The position numbers and the translations under genes are program-made. Shown in pieces: positions 9,725-19,536 of a stretch of DNA of 64,000 nt. This DNA comes from Bremerella cremea (GTDB lineage: Bacteria > Planctomycetota > Planctomycetia > Pirellulales > Pirellulaceae). The notes beneath the pieces were generated by a model, which was not told the origin of the DNA, did no database searches, and saw nothing but the letters and a program-made list of their open reading frames with translations. The stretch is taken from NCBI RefSeq assembly GCF_003335505.1, contig NZ_QPEX01000019.1, forward strand, positions 1 to 64,000. Reading direction: 5' to 3'. Each line of letters opens with the position of its first letter. The first letter of the stretch is position 1.

Positions 9725-11287
9725 TTATTTTCGGGCATTCGTGGCAATAAGTCCGGTTGGTTCCACTCCGATTTGCATATAGCAATCGACGGCGGCCTGA
9801 ACCTCTTCCGCTGAGACTTGGCCAAGCGTGGCTTGCAGGTAGGTCTTCATGGCAACTTGAGCGAGCAACCAAGAAGCAGAAAGATCAGGCCCCTCACCAG
9901 CAATCAGGACCATCGGATAGGTCTTGATGATTTCAACGAGCTGCTCGCTCAGGGAGGTAAAATCGGCCTCACCAGCCGTCAATGTAAAAGACGACTTTCC
10001 CGCAGGTATGAATGCGATTCCGGTGTCTGGGTGGCGGTAGGTTCCATCTTGCCGGTAGGTTTCTCGTCGTACGAATTCGAACAGACCAGGACTAGCTGAA
10101 AGGCCTAGTTGCGTTGTCAGTTCTTTCTTTCGAAGCGTACCATCGATTACCAAGACATCGCAGGCATGCTGAGAGAGCCAAGCGGCTAATCCCAATACGA
10201 GGTTGCTGGTTGTTTGCCCTGGCAAACAGGTACCGAAATAAATAACAGCGGGATCGCTGATGTGCTGAAAATCGATAGCTCCGAAAATCACCTGGGCGAG
10301 TTCGTCAAACTCTTTCGCAGTCGGTGGGTTATTCAACGAAGCGATTGCCTGCCGAATGGCCGTCGCATTCGGAATCGTCTTCTCCGCTTCTCGACTACGG
10401 CTATGCGAGCGAAAGAGTTCCCCGGCACCACTTCTTCGCCTAGTCGGCTCCGTGGTTTGTTCCCGGCTTTCACTCTTGGTGGGCAGAACAGCAGACTGAC
10501 GGACTTGTTTTTCGATATGCGCAATCCGGCGAGCAAATTCTTCCTGCTGGCGAGCAATTTGCTTTTGCAGTTCAACGTGCATTGCCGCAAGCTTGGCTTC
10601 ATTATCGCCAAGTGATTGATCGTCTTGCTTGGCTGCGGCTTGGCCCTGCTCCCCCATCCACTTTTCAATCTCAGCCAGACGCTGCAAGAACACTTCTTGT
10701 TCACGGACCATTTGCTGGCGAAGATCGTTCTGAAACTCGCGAAGTTCAGCTTCGCTGGCAATCTCTGGAATCGCTGGCAAAGGACGCTCGGCATGTTCCT
10801 GCATTTGCCGTTCGAGTTCGCCCAGCCGCTGCACGAACTCTTCTTGCTGGCGACTCAATTGCTGACGAAGCTCCGCTTCAATCGCCTTTGCCGATCGTTC
10901 GTGGACTTGCAAAGCTTGTTGCAGAAGAACGATCTCTTCTCCGTGACGTTGCTCGTTCGACTCTAGCTTATCCCGAACCTGTAACATCTCCTGGGCAACT
11001 GTGTCCCGCTGTTTTAGGACACTTGCTAGTTGCTGGGCAAGCTTCTTGACGAGTTCATCTTTTTCAGCCGCAAGCGCTGGCGAAGGATGCCTATCTTCCT
11101 CCGCCATTACCATTGTTTGAGCCGGAACCGTCACCTCTTCACGCTCGGCCTGGTCTGACGAAAGAAAAGCACTGTGTTCGTGCGGAAAGGACATCTCCGC
11201 CGAAACGTCTTCCACTTCCGGTGACTTTTCATGCGTCACCGGTTCCAGAGCTTGAAGGCCTTGCAGTGCTTTGAGGAAACGCGCCAT
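9725..11287 (-). CDS. Coiled-coil protein with degenerate BY-kinase-like ATPase domain
   Basis: The product has 520 residues. Residues about 70-290 are strongly coiled coil and contain three related copies of a unit like 'RQQEEFxQRLxEIEKQM' (ending near 166, 215 and 268). The C-terminal part (about 330-515) looks like the CpsD/CapB/Wzc kinase fold: 'YFGTCLPGQTTSNLVLGLA' at the Walker A position, 'CDVLVIDGTLRKKELTTQLG' as Walker A', and 'YPMVLIAGEGP' at Walker B. The Walker A has no Lys and Walker B lacks its acidic residues, so ATP hydrolysis is doubtful. No Tyr-rich tail is present. It lies 9 bp downstream of the ExeA-like ATPase gene, so the two are surely co-transcribed. A structural or regulatory partner of polysaccharide export is inferred. 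Confidence 0.75.
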   Translation of the reverse strand: MARFLKALQGLQALEPVTHEKSPEVEDVSAEMSFPHEHSAFLSSDQAEREEVTVPAQTMVMAEEDRHPSPALAAEKDELVKKLAQQLASVLKQRDTVAQEMLQVRDKLESNEQRHGEEIVLLQQALQVHERSAKAIEAELRQQLSRQQEEFVQRLGELERQMQEHAERPLPAIPEIASEAELREFQNDLRQQMVREQEVFLQRLAEIEKWMGEQGQAAAKQDDQSLGDNEAKLAAMHVELQKQIARQQEEFARRIAHIEKQVRQSAVLPTKSESREQTTEPTRRRSGAGELFRSHSRSREAEKTIPNATAIRQAIASLNNPPTAKEFDELAQVIFGAIDFQHISDPAVIYFGTCLPGQTTSNLVLGLAAWLSQHACDVLVIDGTLRKKELTTQLGLSASPGLFEFVRRETYRQDGTYRHPDTGIAFIPAGKSSFTLTAGEADFTSLSEQLVEIIKTYPMVLIAGEGPDLSASWLLAQVAMKTYLQATLGQVSAEEVQAAVDCYMQIGVEPTGLIATNARK

Positions 11288-11296
11288 GACAGCTGG

Positions 11297-12691
11297 TTAT
11301 GCTTGCTCCCGTCGCAATTGCGAGAACAACTGACGATAAGTACGTCGCTGCGGGGCTGGCATCTTGGGATGCTGCGGAATGTCGTCTTGGGTTTCAATCA
11401 CGATGATGTCGCGATCATCCGTATCCGAGAAACCGGTGGAGGTTGTCGAGTAATCACGCGTTACGACCAGTCTTTCGGAGTTCCCATATTCTGGCTCAAC
11501 GACATCGACGTCGGTATGCGAATCGGCTGATCCGCCAACTAAAAACGCAGCGATCTCGGAATCGCGGGGGCTAACGACCCGCTGAATTCCAGTGACTTGC
11601 CGATCGCCCAGCGAGGCAAACCGGTCGATAATGATCTCTTCCTTAGCGAACGGCTCGGCAAAAGGGTTGGCGGCGTTCTGGAAGACCATTTCGACTTCTG
11701 GCTCTTCTTTCAGCTCTGGCACGAACTCTTCTTCGAGTTGATCGGCCGCTGATGATGGTCGATCCTCGAAACGGACGACCGAAGGATAGTCACTAGTCCC
11801 CTCTTCCAACGAGCCGAATTCAATCATCGAATCGGTGGCATGGGCGGCATCCGTTCTGATTTGACGCTTGGGCGAAGGCAACCGCTGTAGATCAGCCCAA
11901 GCCTCTTCCATACTGTCGTTATCAAGCGTACGCAAACCACCGAGCGACGCCAACAACAACGCATGGTCGCAAAGCTGATTGATTACCCGAGGTACGCCCT
12001 GGCTGCGGGCAAAGATGACTTCGATGGCTGACTCATCGAACACCGGGCGTTTTACCCCTGCTTGCTGCATTTGCTGACGAATGTATTGTGCCGCTTCGGA
12101 AGCCCCTAAAGGCTGCAAATAAGCGCGGGCTCCGATTCGCTGGTTGAATGAAGCCAGGTAAGGACTCGACAATCGTTCTTCGAGAGTCTGATTCCCTAGT
12201 AAGACAACCGAAATTTGCGATCGGTCTTTGTGGGTGAAATTGGTCAGCAGGCGTAATTCTTCTAACAAGCGAATAGGTAGCATGTCGGCTTCGTCAACCA
12301 GAAGCACAATTCCCAACACGCGTCGGCTATCCAACCGCTCGACATACTCGGCGAGCTGAATTCGAAACTCTCCCTCTTCCATTCCTCGATGAGGCAAACT
12401 CAGCTCATAGGCGATCGCTTGCAGCAAAGCCCGACGAGATCCGCAATGCCCGCTGTTGAGCCGCACAACTTCAAATTGCCCTTCCAGCTCTTCTTGCAAA
12501 CGCATAGCGAGTGTCGACTTGCCTAGACCAGGCGTGGCGAACAGGGCAGCGATTCCTTCATCGCGCCGCACACAACGCAAAATGGTCTCGATAGCCTCGG
12601 CATGAGAAGTCGATTCCTGATATCCGATCAATGACGGAACGCTAGGAAAGGGGCGATGCGACAAACCAAAAAAATCTTCGTACATGGTCAT
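11297..12691 (-). CDS. ExeA/GspA-like AAA ATPase
   Basis: The product has 464 residues. The N-terminal 'MYEDFFGLSHRPFPSVPS' is the classic opening of ExeA-type ATPases, which also accompany exosortase-linked polysaccharide loci. Walker A is 'ATPGLGKST' (about 52-60), Walker B is 'VLLVDEADMLP', and a helical lid ends near residue 270 ('GVPRVINQLCDHALLLA'). The last 190 residues are acidic and low in order, with no recognised domain; canonical ExeA has a peptidoglycan-binding region there. It sits between the Wzz-like and degenerate-kinase genes on the same strand. It may supply ATPase activity that the neighbouring kinase-like protein lacks, which is inference. Confidence 0.85.
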   Translation of the reverse strand: MTMYEDFFGLSHRPFPSVPSLIGYQESTSHAEAIETILRCVRRDEGIAALFATPGLGKSTLAMRLQEELEGQFEVVRLNSGHCGSRRALLQAIAYELSLPHRGMEEGEFRIQLAEYVERLDSRRVLGIVLLVDEADMLPIRLLEELRLLTNFTHKDRSQISVVLLGNQTLEERLSSPYLASFNQRIGARAYLQPLGASEAAQYIRQQMQQAGVKRPVFDESAIEVIFARSQGVPRVINQLCDHALLLASLGGLRTLDNDSMEEAWADLQRLPSPKRQIRTDAAHATDSMIEFGSLEEGTSDYPSVVRFEDRPSSAADQLEEEFVPELKEEPEVEMVFQNAANPFAEPFAKEEIIIDRFASLGDRQVTGIQRVVSPRDSEIAAFLVGGSADSHTDVDVVEPEYGNSERLVVTRDYSTTSTGFSDTDDRDIIVIETQDDIPQHPKMPAPQRRTYRQLFSQLRREQA

Positions 12692-12817
12692 CCGTGTCCC
12701 GGGGAAGGCTGAGATCCGCTTCCATGCGGTTGGCTAGTTTCTAATTAGTCCGTTGTGCTTTCTTTGCATCGGCATTTTAGGACGCAATTCTCCATGCCGA
12801 CGCGGGGGAACCGGCAT

Positions 12818-14209
12818 CTACTGCGATGCTGGGAAAAGAATGCGCAATGACTGGCGTACAACGCCTAAAGGATCATCACTCAATAGATCCCACAGTTCTG
12901 GCTGAGACTGGGCTGCTAGCACCACAAGTCCCAAAATTCCAATTACGATCAGTTCGGCAGCTCGGGTCAACAAAAAGGAAAACGGCCCTGCCAGCGAAGT
13001 CCCATTGGGAGTACTGCCCGAAGAACCTGTCATCGTCATTGTCGCAATCACCGGCACCATCGTTGCCGATGCCAACTTTCCCAAAGAATGAATCACAACC
13101 GGTCGGCTGGCACTCCATGCAAGCTGATAGGCAATCAATCCGAAAAAGATCATCCATCCGCTAAGAACCAACAGAGCTCCCATTTTCCAAACGCCACCAA
13201 CCGGTGTCACTCTCGCCACATCGCCAGGCGTTTGCACGTGGATGCCCTGGATAAACCCCAGGGCTTGCTCGGTATCTTGCTTACGGTGTTCGAGTGAAAC
13301 CAACCGTGACTGCAATTCCTGGCGTTGCTTTTCAAGATCGGCAATTTTCAATTGCCGTTCAGCCGCAAAGGCCCCGATTGGTTCGTCCTTGGCATTGCTT
13401 ACCTTCTTGGCCGGGAACATCAGCTTAGGTGTCGAAGCCAATTCCTTTTCGAGGGCTGCAATCTTATCGTTTTGGTCAATCACTAATGGATGACGCTCCG
13501 TGCGTGTGATTAGCAGCTGCTGCAAAGCTTGGCGAGCTTCTTTCAAATCAGCGGAAAGCGTCGCCCACTCCGGCGAGATTTCTGGCTGGGCGGCTTCCTT
13601 CGTTTTGGTGGTCGCTGGCGAGGTAACCGTTAGGTGATATTTTTGCAGATCTCCGTCAACCTGTTTGAGCTCGGCTTGAGTGGACTGCACCTCTTGCGTG
13701 TACGCTACGGTGATCGCGGAAGACTTCTGCTCTTTCCAAGCCTTGAATTTTCCTTGAAAGTCCTGCAGATACTGCGACATGACCTCGGTACAACTGGCGC
13801 GAGTTGATGCAAAGAAACGAAAGTGGATCGTAACCTTACCACCTACTCGACTAGGGTCGATCTCTAGTCGTCGCCGAAATAGCTCGATCGCATCTTGGTT
13901 TGTCTTAGCGCCCAGCTCCTGCATTAATTCAGGATGCTGATCTAAATAGGCTGCGAATTTGCGATCGTCTGTCGTTTCTTTCAGTATTTCCTCTACCACC
14001 TGCTGCAGGTGAGCATGCGCTTTCGTTTCGGCTGAATCCGAAATAACGACCGCTGTACCATCAGCCACGTACCCTGCTTGATCAGTCCGACACCAAGGCA
14101 AGCCAGCGCACGCCACCGCCAGCACCACAATGGCCGCGCGATACCAGACTCGCAGTCCGCCCTGCTGCGACTCGGGAGGTGTATAGTAGGAATGGATAGA
14201 CGAAGCCAA
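12818..14209 (-). CDS. Wzz-like polysaccharide co-polymerase-type membrane protein
   Basis: The product has 463 residues. One membrane helix lies near residues 24-43 (after 'GGLRVWYRA'), a long periplasmic part contains coiled coils (about 150-310), and two further hydrophobic segments occupy about 340-370 and 405-430, the last followed by a short amphipathic tail. This outline fits chain-length determinants (Wzz/GumC type), although the usual proline-rich second helix is not clear. It is the first gene of the minus-strand polysaccharide-like run, divergent from trpF with a 153-bp shared upstream region. The family call is moderate because sequence conservation is low. Confidence 0.7.
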   Translation of the reverse strand: MASSIHSYYTPPESQQGGLRVWYRAAIVVLAVACAGLPWCRTDQAGYVADGTAVVISDSAETKAHAHLQQVVEEILKETTDDRKFAAYLDQHPELMQELGAKTNQDAIELFRRRLEIDPSRVGGKVTIHFRFFASTRASCTEVMSQYLQDFQGKFKAWKEQKSSAITVAYTQEVQSTQAELKQVDGDLQKYHLTVTSPATTKTKEAAQPEISPEWATLSADLKEARQALQQLLITRTERHPLVIDQNDKIAALEKELASTPKLMFPAKKVSNAKDEPIGAFAAERQLKIADLEKQRQELQSRLVSLEHRKQDTEQALGFIQGIHVQTPGDVARVTPVGGVWKMGALLVLSGWMIFFGLIAYQLAWSASRPVVIHSLGKLASATMVPVIATMTMTGSSGSTPNGTSLAGPFSFLLTRAAELIVIGILGLVVLAAQSQPELWDLLSDDPLGVVRQSLRILFPASQ

Positions 14210-14362
14210 AGAGTTACCCTCAGGCTGGAAGGCTGTAATATATAAGGAAGAGGAAAAGGCGTCCTTCTCCTCGCTTCATTCACTATCTTCCATGCATCGG
14301 TTACTTTGAGCAAAATGTTCCGTTTCGTCTGGCGGGTAACGAATATATGGACTCCGTAAACC

Positions 14363-15037
14363 ATGCCTGTGCCTGAGATGTTCCGCGTCAAGATTTGCGG
14401 CCTGACCGACTTCGAGAACGCTATTGCCGTCGCGCATAGCGGCGCCGATGCGATTGGCCTGAACTTCTACTCAGGAAGCAAACGTAGAGTCGAACCGGCA
14501 ACGGCAGAGAAAATCGCCAATTCGGTCCGAGGAGAAGTTCAAATCGTGGGGCTTTTCGTCAATGCGACTCACGACGAAATCATGCAGACTCAACGACGAG
14601 TTGGTTTTGACTGGATCCAACTACACGGCGACGAAAGTCGGGAGTTCGCTGAGACCATTCATAACGAGCTCGATATTCCTATCTTAGCCGCCAGCCGTGG
14701 CACCCTTCTTCGGTGGGGCACCTCAGGCGAAGGATTCCAGCCACAAGCGGTTCTGATGGATGCCGCTGTAGCAGGCGAATTCGGGGGGACCGGTCAACAA
14801 ACCGACTGGCAATTGGCTGCCACTTGGCGGAGCCAGCCACAATTAACCCGATTTGTCTTAGCAGGCGGCCTAACCCCAGAAAACGTGGCGGAAGCGATTC
14901 GCATGGTCCAGCCTTCGGCGATTGATGTCGCTGGCGGTGTGGAAATTAGCGGCAAACCGGGCATTAAAGACATGGGCAGAGTCGAAGCTTTGGTTTCGGC
15001 CGCACAATCAGCTTTTGCCAGAATCGAATCCTCTTAA
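14363..15037 (+). CDS. trpF: Phosphoribosylanthranilate isomerase
   Basis: This 224-residue TIM-barrel enzyme converts N-(5-phosphoribosyl)anthranilate to CdRP in tryptophan synthesis. 'VKICGLTDFENA' near the N-terminus carries the catalytic Cys, 'GADAIGLNFYSGSKRRV' follows, 'LMDA' contains the second catalytic Asp, and 'LAGGLTPENVAEAI...AIDVAGGVE' forms the phosphate-binding end. No other trp genes are adjacent, consistent with scattered trp genes in planctomycetes. The internal Met at codon 6 (MFRVK) is an alternative start. Confidence 0.95.
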   Translation: MPVPEMFRVKICGLTDFENAIAVAHSGADAIGLNFYSGSKRRVEPATAEKIANSVRGEVQIVGLFVNATHDEIMQTQRRVGFDWIQLHGDESREFAETIHNELDIPILAASRGTLLRWGTSGEGFQPQAVLMDAAVAGEFGGTGQQTDWQLAATWRSQPQLTRFVLAGGLTPENVAEAIRMVQPSAIDVAGGVEISGKPGIKDMGRVEALVSAAQSAFARIESS

Positions 15038-15284
15038 AGGGGATTTAGTGGCAGATTTTTCTTATATTGCTGTTCGGTTCAATGAATCCACGGCTGATAC
15101 CTAAAGTTTCCAGTTAACCTGACCCCCTCATCCCGGGTTTGCTTCTGCGTGCCAGCACCGTATCATAGCAGATTAGTTGCGGCGCAATTTTGTGCGTTTT
15201 TCTCGATTCGATCGCGGTCTCACTCGATTCAAATCCTCGGCCGAATCTGTTTAGCACCCTTCCCAATACAAGGTGGAATCCATA

Positions 15285-16613
<1,329 letters not shown>

Positions 16614-16640
16614 TCTTGGTCTGACAAATCGATAAAATAA

Positions 16641-16670
16641 AAGGACTCGCTACCATGCGAGTCCTTTTTT
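16641..16670 (+). terminator. Intrinsic terminator after ahcY
   Basis: AAGGACTCGC and GCGAGTCCTT form a perfect 10-bp stem with a 6-nt loop, followed by T residues, 27 bases past the ahcY stop. Confidence 0.92.
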
Positions 16671-16698
16671 ATTGCCTGAAAAGAACTAGAAAGCCCCC

Positions 16699-18039
16699 AT
16701 GCCCGAAATTCGAGCTATCCACGGACTCCGTTACGACCTTGGTCATATTGGTTCGCTGGCAGAAGTCATCTCGCCTCCGTCCGCCGGTATTTCGCCAGAG
16801 CAGCTCGACAAACTCTACCAACGTCATCCGGCCAATGTTGTTCGGGTACTCACCAATCGGGAAGAGCCAGGCGACGACAACGGCAACAATCGTTTCACGC
16901 GGGCAGCGCGATTTTTGACCAATTGGGAGCGGCAAGGAGTTTTGCAAAAAGAACCAGATCCTGCGATCTACGTCTATCACCAGCAATTTCAGTTCCAGGG
17001 CGAAACCGTTACCCGCCGTGGCTTCTTCGCAGGGGCACTCCTGCCGACCGATGATCGAAAAGAAGACTACGACAACATGATGTCGTCGCTCGATCCCAAG
17101 AATGGTCATCTCGACTTCTTGGGGATTAAGACCAATCCGCTAGATGTCTTGCAACTACTCCGCGCCACGCATACCAATGTAGAACCGGCGGTTGGCATCT
17201 ATGCCGACCCCAAACAAAAAGTTCAGCAGATCTTGCAAAACGCCGTGGCAACCATGACGCCCCTGATCGCCAAGGATGAATGCGGCGTGACGCATCGCTT
17301 GTGTCCAGTAACCGATCACATGGTGATTGGCGAGGTTCGCGAAGCCATGGCCCACTGCCCTGCCCGCTATACAAACGATCTTCCCCAGGCAATTGCTCAA
17401 TTGTACCGGCATGAGTTGAAGCAGGTCTCCGACTTACCATCGCATCATCCTGCCCAGTGCGCCCTGACGGCATTCTTCGAGCTAGGCGAACCAGGCTTCA
17501 CTTGTCGCACCCAGCTACCTCTGTACGTTAACGCACCGCAGATATCGAGCGACCAGTTGATCGAAAAACTAGGATCCCATTTCGATGCGATCCCCTACGA
17601 TCAAGGAGTCGAAGCGGGAGCGAAGTTGTGGGAAGAGTTGGTTGAAATGTCAGGGCCCGGCAACTTCGGCCTCTACTGCGCCCAGGATGATCAATGGGTG
17701 ATTGCCTCGCTCACGGAGGAAGGCATCCTCCAAATGGACGAACACTTTTCGGACCGGCCAGCAGCTTGGCGTTATTTAGACAGTTCGATTCTCGAATGGC
17801 TGGTCATGCTTGAACTCTTAGAGACGGCAGAACCTCGGAGTACCCATGTCGAGGATGTCGACTCGCTACTGTTACGAATCCGTTCAGAGGATTTCCCCGA
17901 ATACACGATGGCTGCCCTCGTTTTGCCAACCGATCCCAAACAGCTTGAGCCCTTGTGGCAGGCCGGCAATCCAATCCAAGAGAAGCTGTTGACCGATCCT
18001 CAGCCAGTTTGCGGCCTGGTGTTCAACCCTCTTAAGTAA
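16699..18039 (+). CDS. DUF1015 family protein
   Basis: This 446-residue soluble protein opens with 'RAIHGLRYD', 'EVISPPS' and 'NVVRVLTN', the pattern of the DUF1015 family (typically 'ALRP.RYD...V.APPYDV'). Further family-like features are 'YVYHQQF' and 'GHLDFLGIKTNP', then 'CGVTHRLCPV'. The biochemical role of the family is not established. The last 8 bases overlap the convergent membrane-protein gene. Confidence 0.82.
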   Translation: MPEIRAIHGLRYDLGHIGSLAEVISPPSAGISPEQLDKLYQRHPANVVRVLTNREEPGDDNGNNRFTRAARFLTNWERQGVLQKEPDPAIYVYHQQFQFQGETVTRRGFFAGALLPTDDRKEDYDNMMSSLDPKNGHLDFLGIKTNPLDVLQLLRATHTNVEPAVGIYADPKQKVQQILQNAVATMTPLIAKDECGVTHRLCPVTDHMVIGEVREAMAHCPARYTNDLPQAIAQLYRHELKQVSDLPSHHPAQCALTAFFELGEPGFTCRTQLPLYVNAPQISSDQLIEKLGSHFDAIPYDQGVEAGAKLWEELVEMSGPGNFGLYCAQDDQWVIASLTEEGILQMDEHFSDRPAAWRYLDSSILEWLVMLELLETAEPRSTHVEDVDSLLLRIRSEDFPEYTMAALVLPTDPKQLEPLWQAGNPIQEKLLTDPQPVCGLVFNPLK

Positions 18040-18547
18040 TTGGTTTGTCGCTGGCTACCTCCTGGGCGGACTTGTTCAGGCGGACAATTTTCCAAGTCAC
18101 AATGGCAACGACACCGGCAATGTACGTCAACACACCTCCAATCAGGCCGTACAGATAACCTCCCATCACATCCCATGCACTTACATCGCCTGGCATGGTT
18201 GCCTTGGCATAGGCGACTATCGCCTCGGCAATCACAAACATGGCGAACACTCCCAGGCCGCCAAGGGGAATCAACTGGAGAAAAGCAACGACCATCGTTC
18301 CCCATTGATCCAGGGCATCGCTTGGACCGGTGAGAAGACGGCGACGGCAATCGACGTAGGAATTGATCAGGCCTGGTAAAACGATCAATAGTCCGACCAC
18401 CATCCCTAACACGGGCGTCAGCCAGCCGAGCACGAAACATCCTACAGCCAGAAAAATGGTGCAGATCCAGTACACCTGCCAAGTCCCATGGTCATCGAAA
18501 GTAGCTTTCTTTATTCGCGGCGATTCAAAAGGGTTCTCGTTATGCAT
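18032..18547 (-). CDS. Hypothetical multi-pass membrane protein
   Basis: The product has 171 residues with about four hydrophobic segments (near 23-45, 45-62, 95-115 and 128-152). The N-terminus 'NENPFESP' resembles the short 'NPYASP' leader seen in many planctomycete small membrane proteins. No catalytic motif is seen. Its 3' end overlaps the DUF1015 gene by 8 bp. Its 5' side faces the first parS site. Confidence 0.7.
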   Translation of the reverse strand: MHNENPFESPRIKKATFDDHGTWQVYWICTIFLAVGCFVLGWLTPVLGMVVGLLIVLPGLINSYVDCRRRLLTGPSDALDQWGTMVVAFLQLIPLGGLGVFAMFVIAEAIVAYAKATMPGDVSAWDVMGGYLYGLIGGVLTYIAGVVAIVTWKIVRLNKSAQEVASDKPIT

Positions 18548-18603
18548 TATCCGTCTCGATACATGATGGCCAACTTAGCTGATTCTAGTTGAAGCTCCCA
18601 ACA

Positions 18604-18619
18604 TGTTTCACGTGAAACG
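18604..18619. promoter_or_regulatory. parS: parS centromere site 1
   Basis: TGTTTCACGTGAAACG matches the bacterial parS palindrome TGTTTCACGTGAAACA at 15 of 16 positions. ParB binds such sites and spreads to form the segregation complex. The parAB genes begin about 0.9 kb downstream. Confidence 0.93.
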
Positions 18620-18676
18620 GTGCTGCCTCGTCTAAAAAAAGAATTCGCCGTGACTTTACTGGTTTTGTAAACTAGG

Positions 18677-18692
18677 TGTTTCACGTGAAACA
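18677..18692. promoter_or_regulatory. parS: parS centromere site 2
   Basis: A perfect 16-bp parS palindrome, TGTTTCACGTGAAACA, lies 20 bases before the ATG of the small membrane protein at 18712. Confidence 0.95.
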
Positions 18693-18711
18693 TAACCTCC
18701 CTGGGCTTCCG

Positions 18712-19218
18712 ATGCAGGTCACACAGCCACCCTCGCTGTTACGGGCAACTCAAACCTACACCGGTATCTTGGCAATCGGTATCGCTTGGCTGATTTACGA
18801 GGCTGTTGCCAAACGCAGTGAACTTGCCTGGGTAGGCTGCTTTGTATTGCTTGGCCTGGTTGCCCTACAGCAATCCGGAACCTTTGGCAGGAACCAATTC
18901 GCTACGATACTTTCCGGGGCCGTTCAGTTTGCCGTTGCGATGATGGGCGGGCTCGTTCTATGTGTAAGTATCTTGTTTCTGTTCGTCTGGCTGCCAGCCA
19001 CGGTTCTAGTGGTCGGCTCACTGATCGTTGTTTCCCTCTTCTATTGGATGGCCTGGCAGAATTGGATCTGGTTGCAACAGCTTCGTGGAATTCATGAAAC
19101 TCAACTCAGCATGCCACGGACGCTGACCATCTATCAGTTGATGATCGTGACGGCCGCCGTCGCCGCAATTTGTGGTTTGGCCAGCCTGGTGCAACTCGGT
19201 CTGCAAGAAGGTCACTGA
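18712..19218 (+). CDS. Small membrane protein between parS pairs
   Basis: The product has 168 residues with about four hydrophobic segments (near 15-35, 42-56, 64-105 and 140-160). ATG at 18712 (MQVTQPP) is preferred. An upstream in-frame GTG at 18676 would start inside parS site 2 and encode part of the palindrome. No known motif is seen. It sits between two pairs of parS sites upstream of parA, so a link to partitioning is possible by position only. Confidence 0.68.
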   Translation: MQVTQPPSLLRATQTYTGILAIGIAWLIYEAVAKRSELAWVGCFVLLGLVALQQSGTFGRNQFATILSGAVQFAVAMMGGLVLCVSILFLFVWLPATVLVVGSLIVVSLFYWMAWQNWIWLQQLRGIHETQLSMPRTLTIYQLMIVTAAVAAICGLASLVQLGLQEGH

Positions 19219-19387
19219 CATCCGCTGACCTGAAGCCTGTTGAAGCCATCGGTGGCCCCTCAGCATTCTAGGATTGGCCAACTCTCGTCCCCTGCCAGGT
19301 TCTCTGGAGTCAGCGAAGCAAGGTCTACTCCTCTGCCCAGGCACCTCCTGAACGGAAACGCACACGGGATGAAAATGTCAAAATAGG

Positions 19388-19403
19388 TGTTTCACGTGAA
19401 ACA
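19388..19403. promoter_or_regulatory. parS: parS centromere site 3
   Basis: A perfect 16-bp parS palindrome in the 318-bp intergenic stretch before parA. Apart from sites 3 and 4 that stretch shows nothing recognisable. Confidence 0.95.
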
Positions 19404-19420
19404 AGTTGGATTAAAGCGAA

Positions 19421-19436
19421 TGTTTCACGTGAAACA
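19421..19436. promoter_or_regulatory. parS: parS centromere site 4
   Basis: A perfect 16-bp parS palindrome 33 bp (start to start) from site 3 and 100 bp before the parA start. ParB bound here could also influence parAB transcription. Confidence 0.95.
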
Positions 19437-19536
19437 TGGCTGTCAAAAGCCAAAGTGCCGTTTCCTTGTTTTTGGGTTCGCGGCTAAAATCCGCCCCTCG
19501 AAAAAGGATTTTCGATCATCATCGCACTGAGGCACC

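Noticed and set aside
15038-15284. Possible SAH riboswitch before ahcY
   Set aside because: The conserved core of known SAH riboswitches was not found, and the T-loop-like GATTCAAATC near 15226 does not belong to a tRNA either.
18548-19536. Replication origin with DnaA boxes beside parAB
   Set aside because: No cluster of TTATCCACA-like sequences and no dnaA or dnaN gene was seen; the palindromes here are parS.
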